In this document: positions 23,201 through 35,710 of the stretch, in pieces
How positions within the stretch are numbered: position 1 is the stretch's first letter
Layout of the letters: every line of letters begins with the position of its first letter
Source: Strobilurus pachycystidiatus
Taxonomy: Eukaryota; Basidiomycota; Agaricomycetes; Agaricales; Physalacriaceae
NCBI GenBank assembly: GCA_019915135.1
Contig: JAHLMK010000011.1
Span: 806,001 to 870,000 of the forward strand
Length of the DNA: 64,000 nt
Reading direction: 5' to 3'
Notes under the pieces: model-generated
Databases searched by the model: none
The model's input: the letters and a program-made list of their open reading frames with translations, nothing else
What the model was told of the DNA's origin: nothing
Made by a program: the position numbers and the translations under genes

Positions 23201-26041
23201 TCTCCCTTTCCATCATCTCCTTCAGGCTGTCAATGAGCCTGGGAACCAAGCCATGAGTTGAGAAGTCGCACCGAGAGAACTTACTGACGTACCAGATAGC
23301 TGTTTTGATCGACTGAGATTGCTGAGTGATCGTGATGATGAGCTCGTCGTGAGAAAAAACGGGCAGTTTGGAATGCTCGCGGTATCTCTGCACGCAGTCG
23401 CGACCGTACGGCAGCCAGTTTGGCAATGCAAAATTCACGGCTTCATTGAAATTCAACTGTGCAGCGAATGATGTATCAGGATCGCTTTCGCTCGAGGAAT
23501 TGATCACTTACTCCATGATTGAAACCAGCATGGTATGATTTCGGGAATGTGATCACAAATTCGCCCGCTCGTTGATTGCACGAATAGACACGAACACCGG
23601 CTTTCTTGACGCGATCGGGGTTCATCAGGGTAACCAGTTGGAACAAGAGATCTGGTTGTGCTTCGAAGAGATCAGGAGCCTCGCTTTTCATAGCGGCTTC
23701 GAACTTCTCCGCGTCATCACCTGGTATGCCATACCAAGTCTTCGTCTCACCCCAATGCACTAAATTCATCGTTAGACATTTCGGAGAAATTAAAGGATTG
23801 AAAAACATACTGAAGTTGATGCTGTACGTGTAGTGATCCTGCACTCAAGCATTAGATCTCGAGGTTGGAAAGAAGCACACAAATACATACCTCGTTGTGC
23901 CAGCAGAAGGTCGCAAAAGTCATGCCCACATAAGTCCAAGGAACGGTCATCCCGGATATGTCAGACTTAATGAATCGTAAGAGGGAGTCGGACACGATAG
24001 GGATGTTATTCAGATTCCAAGGATCCTTCGAATATGGATCTAGGGGGTGCAACTCGATAGACGGCATCCCGCTAGCCTCGGGTATCAGGCAGTGGACTTG
24101 GAGCATCTGGAATATCAGCTTACCTTCCGTGAGTAGACGAGTGCACATCAGCCCCATATTCAATCTCGACCGTTTCGCTCGGATTTTCCACGAGTCTCCA
24201 GAACTCCTTCTCCACGTCTGTCTCCGAAAGAGCTAGATTCCCAATGCGTGACATTGTTGGGTCGCTGTCTTCGTCCATGGCATCCTCATGACGATTGGGA
24301 GGATGCGTTTCAAACCAGAAACGGCGAAATTCTCGGTCCCTTGCCTGGAAACTGGATAGTGTGTGTTCGTCTCCTTCATCGAATCCGAAATCGCGGCCAG
24401 TACCGCTCAGGCACGCATGACAGTACCACGCGCCTTTCGGTATAGTCTTCACTTTCGGAGTCAAACAAAACGTGTGGTATCCTGAATCACCGTCAGAGGC
24501 GCTGAGAAAGAAACACGAAAGTGGATCGTACCGCAATCACAGCCATCGCAAAGCAGCATCTGAGTACCTTCGTTATCGCGAAAACATATCTCACAGTGCG
24601 CCTAGTTGACAATTAGTACGGAAACTGTGTTACAAATGTAGACCGCACCTCTGTCGCTGATTTGACCTTGACTTTGTCATGTATAACGGCAGGAAGTTCA
24701 GATGGGCTTGGTGCAATGATGGTGGGTTTCTTCGTGACAGCTGTTGGACTTGTTAGATGCATCGCCAGCTGCGGTATGACAACATACACGTCAGATCCAG
24801 AGAAACAACCCTCTTACTTCTGCGTGTTTTGACGGGAGAAACCTCGTCTTCTTCGGAATCTGAGGGCTCAGACAATGGACTGGACGGCGTAAGTGGGCTG
24901 ATGGGGGGCACGCTGTCCGTAGTCTCTGCTTTGAATAAGCCAGCAGAAGATAAGGGTTTGGAAGGCGTTGAAGCGCCGTTCCGTTTCTGCTCGCAGAACC
25001 TCTCATAAGGTAAGATGATGCGCATGTACGACTGCTTGATCTGCGTGGTGAGGCCTTGGATGCCACGGTAGCCTAAGAGCCTGCCTAGGTCGGCCCACTT
25101 CTTGTCTCGAGCAACCTGTAGTGATATTGGAAAACGACAATAAGAGCGGAAAATCCTAGACGTACGACTTCATAGCCACCCATCTTGTTCACTTCTTTCT
25201 TGAGGAGCCACAAATCCATGGGTTTATGGTTGATAGTGGGCACGACAACGCGAGGATTCCCCTGCTGCTTGTGAAAACGGTACAGCTGCTCCAGAAAGTT
25301 GATCTTCGCCCTAGATGCAGCCTCTATTGAATTCAGGCGCTGCAAACGAGTCTTGAAGCGGAAAGTCTAGGAATGGGCGTCAGAATCGAAATCACAAAAG
25401 CAGCACCGGAGCAGAATGCTAACCTCGGTGTCCGTTACAAAGGGCATTTTCCAGCCTTCTGGAGGTACAATCTTGCACACACCATAGTGTTTTGCGTCGT
25501 CTGCGATCGATTTGACGTAGGCCATGGGGTCCTTGAATTCTTCGGCAGTGGGGTAGTATGAAGGACACTCCTCGAGATCAAAGGGCCGAGAAACGTTCTT
25601 GGGCGGAGAGTAGTGCCTCGGAGCCGTGGTTCTGACTGTGGAGAGGTCGAGAGTGGGAGGAACAGCAATGGGGGCAACATTCTCGTAGTGCTGCGCTAAA
25701 ATATCTGGAGGCTCCGAGTCGTCGCGGTCGACTGCCTGTGGCGCAGTGTTCTCCTTGAGGGCGGCCAGAGCCTCCGTTTTGGATTTTCGCGGCGCCCTCT
25801 TCTGGTCGGTAGGTTCCGAGTGGAGAGGTTTAGCAATCTTCGGAGGTTCCTCTTCAGTGGGTACAGCGCCTTCGACGGGAATGCTGATGCACGAGTAGAA
25901 CGTGGCTTCCGGGGGATCTGGCAATTTGGAGGTGGCGGAATTACTGAACGAAGTCTGCATGTGCGGAACAGAGGTCGGGGTCGTGAAGCTGGATGGTTTG
26001 CTTTTGCGCGGCGGCGTCGAGGTGGACGGGCTGCCGTGCAT
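20224..26041 (-). CDS. KDM5/JARID1-type histone H3K4 demethylase
   Basis: Fe(II)/2-oxoglutarate dioxygenase expected to remove methyl groups from H3 Lys4. From the ATG at 26041 the domains come in the KDM5 order. Jmj[43 protein letters not shown]...[23 protein letters not shown]1: [20 protein letters not shown]. JmjC: metal ligands in [15 protein letters not shown] and HAGFNHG. Then come the C5HC2 zinc finger ([12 protein letters not shown]...), a long PLU-1 helical region, PHD2 ([10 protein letters not shown]...[13 protein letters not shown]) and PHD3 ([29 protein letters not shown]). The predicted Fe ligands His, Glu and His are all present. The last exon, a Pro/Ser-rich tail, joins best through a 47-nt intron, [16 protein letters not shown]; without it the protein stops at 20862. 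About 1,750 residues, full length. Confidence 0.93.
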
Positions 26042-26913
26042 GAGGAGCGGGAGGGCGCAGCTTCTGGAGACCGTCCACGCTTTCCCGTGGCGTTCAATCC
26101 AGTTTAGATGGCAGCTTCGTTAAAGCTTTCGAGTGTGACATGTCACCCGGTGACAGTCGCTCAAATAGGTCATGTAATCCTTCACGGTCCACGGTGTTTT
26201 CCGCGACGATCTTGGCCGGCTGAAATTCTGCCACGACGGGTCCTGCACCTCCCATTTTCATGCCAGATTACGCAAGCGTCGTGGTCGCAGCCCGTCGTAT
26301 CACCCGCTTGTTTTTCCTCTCCAAACACTTTTCAAGCCCTTCCGTGTTCGGGCGTCCTATATTTGGAAACCACTAAATGAGCGGCCACTAAATGGGCGGC
26401 AATTCCCTAGATGGACTCCTGGGTCTGATTGCAGCCTTCGATTCTCACACATCTACGCCAGCTATGCCCTTTGGGTCACCTTCGCCTTGAAGAATACTCA
26501 TCAGCACATTGTCGCAAGTAACTGTATGCATGCATGCCGGCATAGCCAAGAGTCATCATGGTAACGCCGGCTCGGCTTGGTGCATGAAAGATTCCGAACC
26601 TCCGAAGGCACCCATCATCCCCGGAACACCAGGGTCCTTTGAGATCCATTGCCCAATGCTCGCGAAACGATATCACGACACCGGCTTACGAAGTTCATAC
26701 AACTAAGTATCCAAATGACCTTCTAAGTTATGCTTTTGCGCCTTGTTACGATCGATGGGTATCAATTTACACCCATTTTTGTGACTGGCGTTTGTTTTCC
26801 CAAGCTTCGCATCACCCCAGGGACGATGAGAATCTAGCCCGATCACCATCAGCCTGAGATCTCAGATCTTGTCAGTAGACCTCGCCTCCGAGCTCAAGAT
26901 CAGGCATAGACTA
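26042..26913. other. Upstream region of KDM5
   Basis: About 870 bp between the KDM5 start and the BST1 stop. The ORF at 26108-26380 and others lack protein character. No repeats or RNA genes seen. Confidence 0.4.
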
Positions 26914-29900
26914 TTATGGGCCTCGTAGATAACTTGGGAAGACGCGAAGGTACGCAAACAGCCCGATGCATAGTCTGGCAACATCAAAGACCATGTAAAC
27001 CTTACGAGATCCAAACGCAAACGCGGTCGCGGCGACGATAGCGAAGGCCCATCGGACAGAGACGACTTTCTCATACCTGGGGCGCAGACATCAGGAATTA
27101 TTGGGACACGGGCGAAGGCAAAGCAGACTAACCTCGTCCTTCTGAAAAGGTGCTTACTCGCTATTCGTGAGCTGGAATCTACGAGAACGAGGAATGGTGC
27201 GACGTTCAACACAAAGTGATCGCCGTCAAAGGGTGTGGTGAAGCCAGCCGTGACAAGCGTCCGTATCCATACCACAAGTACTGGCGCCGCCAATGGCAGT
27301 AGCCAAGTCATGAAAACAAGTAGATGGAAATTGCAGTTGAAATCCGCCTCTTGAGAGAGTTCGACGGGACGCTTGCCAGTGTCCCTCTCAGTACTCAGAT
27401 CTGTGAGTGGGACTTCCTCTATTTTGGAGTGAGGACGCATATTTGAGGCACATGTCGTCAAATGTACAGCCCAACACCCTAGAAACGCCACTTGCCAAGG
27501 GACGAGCAAGAAGACAACTAGCAGTATCAGCGCCATTGAAACGAAAGTCCCTCGGCTGGGGAATTCGTAAATTGGCCTTCAGAGGCGTACGTAAGAACAC
27601 CAGCTGGACAAGAAAGACATGAAGCACTCACGTGTCATGTGAGCGCTTCCCAATGAATTTGAATGGCCATAGGACAGTCCTGAGAAGGGCAACACTTGAG
27701 CAGACGAGGCCCGCTGCAATGAGCAGCAGCAGCGGGGCAATAATCGCTAACACCGGCTCGCCACGATTGCCCAAAAAGAAACTAGCCGGAGCCGGGATGA
27801 AACCAATGAAGAAAGACACCACCAGTAGAGCGGGTAGACGGTGCCGAATGAAATGATCAAGCGACTGGCCGACGGTTCTTGCCACGCCTTGATACCAGGT
27901 GAGCACATGTGGCCACGAATGGATGCAAACAAATCACTCACTAATATCGCTAGCCTCCCAGAAGTCGAACAACATGATGGCCACAATCCCCACTGCCCAG
28001 CATACGATGCTCGTGAAATATCTCGATGCCCAACGACCTAACGTCGGTACCCAAGCGATGTCAAGATGGATCTTTCCAAGATAGCAATCGGTCGAAAGGA
28101 AGTCGAGACGCACGCCCGAGGCAGGGCCAGGTGAACTTATGAACGGCCCTGCGTTGTGTGTGTGGAGAAGTATCTCTTGCGAATGAGGTAATTTGAATGG
28201 GAAGTAGTGTACTTCAGATCGAGCCGATGATTGTATGAGGAGAGGCTCCAGATGTTTTCCTTGGAGAGCACTCGTCAGGAAAATGAACAGAAGAGCAATG
28301 GGCTAGAATAGAGACCTGTACAAGTCGCGTCCGAGTCGCGCGTAACACGATACACAAAAAGTGCATTGGCCAGCAAGTTAGGAAGGTTCAGCGTTGTGTG
28401 TAACGCATTAGTTTTCGGAAGCTCTACGGTTATGCCGCCTGTTAGAAGACCTGAAAACAATAAACGTCAAACGGGTTCGGTGATCGTTGAAATTCTCACC
28501 AATTGTGCTGACAGTATTACTTGCCACAGATTCCTCCGCCACCTCACCGACCACCCAACCGCCACCCTCTGCACGTTCCAGTTTGACCCCCACTGTTCGA
28601 CTCTCGTCGTGCCCGGGTGTCAGTAGCTCAGCTTCAAAAAACACAACCCCCTCAGACTCGTCAGATCCTTCCCCGGGAACAGGGAATGTCTGCCCCGGAA
28701 TAGGGGTTGGCACCAAACGGAGGGTAGAAGGATGAAGAGACTCGCAGTCCACACCATCGACAGAACTAGCACTTGATTTCCGGCATAGCCAGATCGATAC
28801 TTCCAGAGGGAATGATTCGTGCGGAGACACCGATGATATAGAGCCCTTGGATACGTACAAGGTAAATTTTGAAGTAGCCTGTCGCACAGGAAGGAGATAC
28901 ATCCCATGTCCTGTCGGATTGTCCAGTATTAACCGCTCGTCTTGTGCCAACGTCGCGAGTTGCTCAGAAGGGTCCTTGACTGGCGGTATGTCCTTGACTG
29001 GCGGGAGACGCGTGCCATCTCTCAGCCAGTGATCCAGGGTAGTTCTCCTATCAACACCTGCATCTTGTAGTTCTAGAACTGCTCGCGCCACACGCCAGCG
29101 GACTTGATGGCACCAAACCATTTCGCGATGACCCACACCGGTCCATGCGCCCTCCAGCGCAGACGAGAACACAGTTCGCCGATACGGCGACTCCGCGTCC
29201 TTCAAGACGCACGACTCGGAAGGTATCATCATGTCCGTTGCACCCCCGCACAAGGACATGATCGGAGTAGGATCCTTTTCCAAGATGGCCGCGCTCGCGT
29301 CGTATATTCGGTCTACTCTTTGGTCGAAGCGCGCTGGAGGGAGTGTATGTGGCGTTGACATGGTGATTATGGCGCCTATGCGATCTGATGGGAGCAATGA
29401 GGTTGCCACAATGCCGCCCATGGAATGACCGAGGATTATGATTGTAGTTTGAGGCGGATAACGAGACAGAATATATGCCACCGCGTCGGATGTGAATTTA
29501 ATTTGGGCGTCCATCGTCGGCCCGTGAAAGGCGGAGAGATCTTCGTTGAAGTCGACTGAAGATGTATGCTCAATGAAGGGATAAGAATGAACTGCGAACA
29601 ACGTGCCTGCGAACATGTCGATTGGCCTTAACGACCTTGTTTGGAATTCTGGGGCTACGCGGTGCGGAGAGGCATAGAATTGCCGAACTGCAGATGAAGC
29701 AATAGACCTGACTTGATGCGACGAACCAGCGTTTCCGGGAATGAAAAGCACAGGTTGGTGTCCGTGAATCTAACAGGATGTCAACTCCAGTGTCATTGCA
29801 TCGCTGACACCATGTACCTCATTGCTCTCCCAGCCTACTTCTCTGTACAGCCAGAGGGAATAACGGTGGGCCAGCGGTGTCCACGATGAATTAAAGTCTG

Positions 29901-30048
29901 GCTGCAGGATATACGATGGCGACATCCACGACATACGGCACCCTTGCGGTGAGAGACATTCTTGTACACGCAACGCTGCGATATAGAAGGCAAGCACGGA
30001 TGCTAATGAGAAGAGACCAAGCAAAGTTGGACGAAAGGCGCGTTGCAT
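26914..30048 (-). CDS. BST1: GPI inositol-deacylase (Bst1/PGAP1)
   Basis: ER membrane lipase that removes the acyl chain from the inositol of GPI-anchored proteins so they can leave the ER. The ATG at 30048 gives a short N-terminus and first helix (LLGLFSLASVLAFYIAAL). Next come CRMSWMSPSYI and the alpha/beta-hydrolase domain with FIPGNAGSSHQVRSIAS. The nucleophile elbow is LGHSMGGIVATS, followed by ITMSTPHTLPPARFD and DMMIPSE. The C-terminal half carries several membrane helices (e.g. NFHLLVFMTWLLPLAAPVLV) and ends VFPSYLRGP with TAA at 26914-26916. Multiple introns of 50-60 nt. The catalytic Ser is visible. Together with GPI11 at 2.9 kb it is the second GPI-pathway gene in the window, but the two are not adjacent. 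Confidence 0.92.
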
Positions 30049-30404
30049 TACGGCCACAAGGAGGATTCAGGTCAAGTTGCGAATGACCCCAGGTCCACGT
30101 TTCCACATGAACTCGAACCAATCCCTGCTGAGTGCAGGTTGATGCTTCAAGACTCGGTTGCAGCGACTGTTCTCAGGGATTCTCAAGCTTCAAACTTTGA
30201 CAAGGTTGTAACACTTATTGTTTCTTCTTTCACCAATATTTAACCGAACACAAATGAAATACGACAAGTAGAAAAAGTCGAGGCTACGGATAAAATAGAC
30301 ATCGGTGAGAGTATGCAGATGAGGCGTGAGGGCAATGCAAATGGCGGAGCACGACGTTCATTACGGTCGGGAGATATGCGATCAAAATGGAGGTGGCGAC
30401 AAGT
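30049..30404. other. Intergenic between BST1 and 14-3-3
   Basis: Upstream region of BST1 and 3' region of the 14-3-3 gene; nothing further seen. Confidence 0.4.
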
Positions 30405-31325
30405 CTACTCGTCAGCGGGTGCTTCGGCGGTGTCCTCCTTGGCATCTGCTAGTTCGAAAGGGTGTCAGGTCTATGGTAGAAACACGCAGGTTGTTGGCAC
30501 TTACCAGAGTCTTGCATGTCTGAGGTCCAGAGGGTCAAGTTATCCCGCAGTAATTGCATGATAAGCGTAGAGTCCTTGTAGCTCTCCTCTGATAGGGTGT
30601 CAAGCTCAGCGATGGCATCATCGAAGGCCTGCTTGGCAAGGTGGCAAGCACGGTCGGGGCTGTTGAGGATTTCGTAGTAGAAGACGGAGAAGTTGAGGGC
30701 CAGACCGAGGCGGATGGGGTGTGTAGGAGGGAGCTCAGTAACGGCAACGTCAGAGGCGGCCTTGTAGGCTTCGAGAGACTTGTCGGCGCTGTCTTTCCGC
30801 TTGTCCCCGGTGGCGAACTCGGCGAGGTAACGGTGGTAGTCGCCCATCCTGTCGCAAAAAGTCAGGAAGGCGGTATGGGATGACGTAACACAACTAACAT
30901 CTTGTGGTAGAAGACCTTGGACTCGCCAGAGGCGGCAGAGGGGATGAGGTGTTTCTCGAGCACGTCGAGGATGTCTTCGCAGATCTTGGCCAGTTCGCTC
31001 TCGATCTTTTCCCTGTAGCCCTTGATCATGGACACCTGAGCTTCGTTGCCCTTGGACTCCTCCTTCTGCTCGATGGAGGACACGATTCTCCAGGACGCAC
31101 GGCGGGCTCCGATGACGTTCTTGTACGCGACCGATAGCAGATTGCGCTCCTCCACGGTAAGCTCCTGGTCCGATGAGGCGACACGCTTCATGTTCTCGAC
31201 CATCTCTGCGATGGCGATAAGGGTGAGATCAGGCATAAAAGGCATGGAAAAGGCATACCTTCGTAGCGCTCAGCCTGCTCGGCGAGCTTGGCGAGGTAGA
31301 CAGAGTCTTCGCGGGAATCAGGCAT
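30405..31325 (-). CDS. 14-3-3 protein
   Basis: Dimeric phospho-Ser/Thr-binding adaptor. From the ATG at 31325 the spliced protein reads [22 protein letters not shown] and continues with [40 protein letters not shown], the canonical family start. The phosphopeptide-pocket residues are in GARRASWR and the [18 protein letters not shown] helix. The second signature appears at [20 protein letters not shown] and [15 protein letters not shown]. Three introns split the gene; the last exon encodes the short acidic variable tail [13 protein letters not shown] and ends with TAG at 30405-30407. About 255 residues, full length. Fungi usually have two paralogues; only one lies here. Confidence 0.97.
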
Positions 31326-32436
31326 CTGTGGCTGCGGTCAGCGGCGGGAACGCGTCAAGGTGCGCGTCGGCGACATACTGTGGATGGCTGGGTGCGGTGG
31401 TGGTATGCTGCGCGATGGCGGGGATGAGCTCGGCGGCGTGGACAGTGGGCTGCGGGCGGCGACTTACGGGTGGCTGTTTGTGGTGGTGGTGGTAAGATGT
31501 GGAAAGAAAAGGGGAAGTGAAATAAAGCGACGTGGGCAGAGGGTTTGCCACGTGATCTGTTGATCTGGGCAAAGGGTTAGTCACAATACACTTCTGTCAC
31601 GCTCGACAGTCGCCATGGCTTTTTGCCAGGCTTGGATACGTTCCGCTGAGCCAAGGGAGTCCTTGAACCAGGTTCGACCGTGGTAAGACCTGTGCATTCG
31701 TGGCCCAGACTCTGAGCAACCGCTGCCCGAGTCGCAGATAGCCATCGCCCGCGTCACTTGCAACCACGTCGGCTCCCAGCTCGGCTCCAACCTTTGGAGC
31801 CAACACTTACAGCGGCAATCAAGGCCTGTAAGCACTTTTTAGGGCGCCTAGGCGTTATCGCTGTCCCGGTGCCCCGTTGCCTTTCTTCCAAGCATTCGGA
31901 GTATCTTCTTATCAGACGGACGTGAATACGCATCGTCTGGCGGACGCCTAGACTCGTCCCGTGTTAATCACACGCTACAACACGTCAAACACAGCTTTGT
32001 TCTACCTCGGGTCACTTTAAACTACTCGACACGTCTTAACGGCCAATCCCTCTCATCTTCAAGACTTATCACCACAACTGCATGTTCCCAGAATGTCCAC
32101 TTTTGCTATTGCTCCATAGACGACATGCCCACGACACGCTATTTCTTGTCTCCGATTTCTTTTGCGTACTCGTTCACGGTTCAGTCGGCTTTCTGTGTCA
32201 GCAGGCGTGTAAATCTGTTGGTGATCCTCGAAGCCATAGTAGTCATCGTACCTCGCGGAAAGCATACTTCAATGCATCAAGTCATTGGTACTCTCACCAT
32301 CAGCATCAGTCAGTGCAGCATCAGTCGGTCAACGAATGGCCATCGCGCTTCTTCTGAGATCCGCTCATCATTGATTCTTCCCATGCGTGAGTATATTAAC
32401 TCGCTTGTGTCTGCGAGTCGCTCATTCATAACCACC
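31326..32436. other. Divergent intergenic region, 14-3-3 and peptidase
   Basis: About 1.1 kb. The segment next to the 14-3-3 start is GT/GGTGG-rich. The ORFs at 31581-31835 and 32059-32580 have no recognised homology; the last overlaps the peptidase start in frame, so the peptidase could begin further upstream. No RNA gene seen. Confidence 0.4.
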
Positions 32437-33602
32437 ATGTCTTCCCCAACCACCGGAACTGTTTCCTTTGCCTACCAGGACAAAACTTACGAGACCTTCT
32501 ATCTCATCTATGGTGATCTCAAGTCAGGAAAGACCCCTCTCGTCACTTTGCATGGCGGTCCTGGCATGAGCCACCACTAGCAAGTCGTCTTAGCATCCAT
32601 GCAGCGTGTATTGACCCAACGGATTTAGTATGCTCCCGAACAAGGCATTCTACGAACAAGCTGGGTATGTAAACCGTCTATTCGCCATGGGCCTCGCTGC
32701 TCAACAAAGACGCCATGTGCAGAATCCCTGTGCTATTCTATGATCAAATCGGTAATGGCGCTTCGACCCACGTGAACGACGCGCCGAAAGAGTTTTGGAA
32801 ACCCGAACTCTTCATGGACGAGCTGGACAACCTCTTGGCCAAATTGGAGATCAAAGAGTTTGATCTAATCGGGCATTCGTGGGGAGGTCAGTCGCATGCT
32901 TTTCTAGCCAATGGTGTTGCTAATCCTATCATGCAGGAATGCTTGCAGGCCATTACGCCGCTGCTCGTACTCCTGTTGGACTTAGGAAGTTGATCATCGC
33001 CAACGCGCCTGCCTCCACCGCCTTGTTCGAAGAATCGACCAACGCGCTCTTGAACAAATTCCCCGCCGAGTTCGTGAAGACGCTTAGAAACCACGAAGCG
33101 GCTGGAACGACCTCTGACCCGGAATATCAAGCCGGGATGGGCCAATTCTACAAGAAGCACATCTGCGATATGGACCCTTGGCCACAGGAACTTCTGCAGA
33201 GCTTCGGGGCAGTCGAAGCGAACCCGACAGTCTATCACACTATGTTCGCTGCGATCGCCATTTGGGAAACCAATCATAACACTGACGGTTTGTAGGTTTG
33301 GTCCGTCAGAGTTCAACTTTAACGGAACGCTGGTCGGATGGAGCGTCGTCGATATTGTGAAGAACATTCGCGCGCCCACTCTCCTCCTCGGTGCCCCATT
33401 GGACGAGGTCCAAGAGAGCGCGGCTTTACCGTGGTTCAACGGAATCCCGAAGATCAAATGGGTCGAGCTCCAGAACAGCACCCACTTGGCCCAGTTTGAG
33501 GAACCAGAGCGGTAAGAAGCCTCCACATGTCGCTCGGGATCGTAGTGGCTCACTGTTTCTCACAGGTACATTGCTGTGGTTCGGGGGTTCTTGGAGAATT
33601 AA
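32437..33602 (+). CDS. Proline iminopeptidase-like alpha/beta hydrolase (peptidase S33 family)
   Basis: Predicted cytosolic serine hydrolase releasing N-terminal Pro or other residues from small peptides or amides. Start at 32437 (MSSPTTGTVSFAYQDKTY). Landmarks are the oxyanion strand LVTLHGGPGMSHHY, YDQIGNGAST, the nucleophile elbow GHSWGGMLAGHYAA, an acid-loop region (TLLLGAPLDEVQESAAL) and the terminal His region STHLAQFEEPERY. The intron at 32580-32628 has a GC donor (GCAAGT) and joins HHY to MLPNKAFYEQAG. The codon split there would otherwise give TAG, so intron retention truncates the protein. Other introns are GT-AG, for example YHTM|FGPSEFNFNG. The stop is TAA at 33600-33602. About 300 residues, normal for the family. 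Confidence 0.88.
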
Positions 33603-34052
33603 ATCAAGATCGCAGTGTTCATATCTGCAAGGGTGAACATATAACTATCTAAATATAGTGTTGAATTGTGTACACATCAGTTACGAACAACGCACCCGCG
33701 AATGTATGAAGAAGTTTGTTCCCATCAATTGGTGTACATGTATCAGCGAGGGCAAGTGAGGGTCTTCCTCTGAGGGTCTTTCCTTGTATCGTGAATGGAG
33801 TGCTCGTACAAAGGGCGATATACATAGACCAAAAAAGATGCGGGAAAAGTCTGACAGGGAAGCTTCGCCGATGAAAGTGGATTGACACCGACAGGACGCA
33901 CGAACATTCTCCTTGTGGGGTATTGACCGCTTGATTCGCGTGGTGGGGTATTGTACCATCACAGGAGGATAAATCAATCGCGATAAATATGGGATTCATT
34001 GACAGATCAATCAAGGTGGCACAGGTGGCGTATAACGGGATTCTCTTTCACT
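33603..34052. other. Convergent 3' intergenic region
   Basis: Between the peptidase and the seven-helix gene; ORFs in it are short and lack protein character. Confidence 0.4.
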
Positions 34053-35309
34053 TCAGTATGCTACGGATCCAACACTTCCAGCGCTCGTGAAATTATCTGC
34101 CTTGGCGAAAGTCATGGGACCGCTCGTAGACATCAATGTGCCGTTCTATGGACGGGCGTCAGCATGCTTCTAGTAGAGATCAAAATCAATAGTACTTTGG
34201 AGGAATTCGAATTGCTCGGGAACTGAACGTTCTTTCGCATTTCGATATCCGAAGGCCTTGTGCTGAAGAGCCGGCTGCTTGTGTCTGTGGTCCAAGCGTG
34301 GCCTGACGAGACGCGGAAGATGATAAGCAGTGGGGCAATGACCTAGAAGAACGCACGAGTCAGCCTATAGGAATTTTAGGCGCGGATCAACCGTTGAACC
34401 AACCTGGACTTGACTCAAGGGCTGCAAGAATATAGTCTGAGTAGGCGTGTTTAGACCAAATGGCACTATGAACGCCAACTGAAAGCCAGTGTAGAGCAAG
34501 GCAGACTCGACGATCATACTCGCGATCGAAGTATACTGCTTGCCATAGTTCCCACCCATGACGCGACCAATGCGCATGCGGTAGACGAACAGGCGACCAA
34601 TAATGAGGCCCGTCATGGTGATGTTCAGCGCAAAGCTCGTCCAGAAGTATGGCTGCGTGAAATTGATCATGTTCACTGCACTCCATGGCGATGTTGCAGA
34701 CACCTGAATCAGCCAGAGCAGGCCAAGTGCTGTGTGATTGCTGTCAGACCTGGACGCAGAAGCTTCTGTAGGCCTACTTACTCCAGGATGTCAAGTATGT
34801 GAGAACGGGAACAATGGCGATTGCCCACCAAGGGACAGAAGAACCCTTGTAGACAACGAGACAGCGCCAGACGACGACAGCATCGGCAAACCAGTTCGAA
34901 AGAACGAACGCTACGTTCCCCATCTCTGAGACGGGAAGAGAGAACATATTCTCTTCGAAAGCAGCTACAGGGAGGCTTGAGTATCAAGAAAGAAGATAAA
35001 TGTAGGTTGATTACCAGGACCGCCCGGATAATTACGATAATCGATGAAGCTCAATTGCGCCATCCTCGAGTCGCCAGCGACAAACATGGTCGCGAACGTA
35101 AAAACACAGCAAACATAGACGATCCAGAACTTGTTCAAATTGACAGACCACCGTGGAATGAGCGAAGCCAGACACATGAAGGTGAGCGTGAGGACGATTC
35201 CATATCCTACGCCAGTCAGAATGGTTCCGCTAAGCCAGGTGCGCTCGTCAAAAAGCACAGCCTCTGGAAAGTCGGGTCTCCAAGCAGAATCCAACTTGGT
35301 GGTAGACAT
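34053..35309 (-). CDS. Seven-helix orphan membrane protein (basidiomycete type)
   Basis: From the ATG at 35309 (MSTTKLDSAWRPDFPEAVLF) the spliced protein has about seven hydrophobic segments, including ILTGVGYGIVLTLTFMCLAS, FWIVYVCCVFTFATMFVA, VPWWAIAIVPVLTYL, LNITMTGLIIGRLFVYRMRI and SALLYTGFQLAFIVPFGL. The pattern, with a conserved-looking R/K-rich loop VYRMRIGRVMG after helix 5, resembles the abundant uncharacterised seven-transmembrane proteins of Agaricomycetes. I cannot name a ligand or function. The last exon boundary is uncertain: a 50-nt intron after SNSSK gives an end at 34053; without it the protein stops at about 34136. Receptor versus other membrane role is open. Confidence 0.7.
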
Positions 35310-35710
35310 GACGAGGATATTGTCTAGCGGAAGACCTGCTCAAGTGGGGGGTAGTAATAAGATAGCACGGACACGGGATAGACTTAAATAGAGCTTCGGA
35401 GACCTCGGCACCTTACAGGTAACAGGTATTGATCAGTCATTGAAGCACGATAGCGTCTGCACGAGGTCAGACAGAAGACGAGCGATTTTGGACTTCTGAA
35501 AGATGGATACATCAAGGACAGACAGGATCCGGCCCAGCCGTGGCAGATAGGTCCCAACACCATCAATGGAACGCACAGATAAGAGTTTGACCTACAGATT
35601 GTCATTGGATTGGAGGGAGAAGACGCATCCTCAACTGATATGTATAATAGCCGTATCATTGTTCTGAAAGAACTCAATAGAGCAAAGTGATGATCTGAAT
35701 GAGCATATCA
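35310..35710. other. Intergenic
   Basis: Upstream of the seven-helix gene and downstream of the next minus-strand gene. No supported feature. Confidence 0.4.

Noticed and set aside
2877..30048. GPI-anchor gene cluster (GPI11 and BST1)
   Set aside because: The two genes are 23 kb apart with many unrelated genes between; no evidence of co-organisation.
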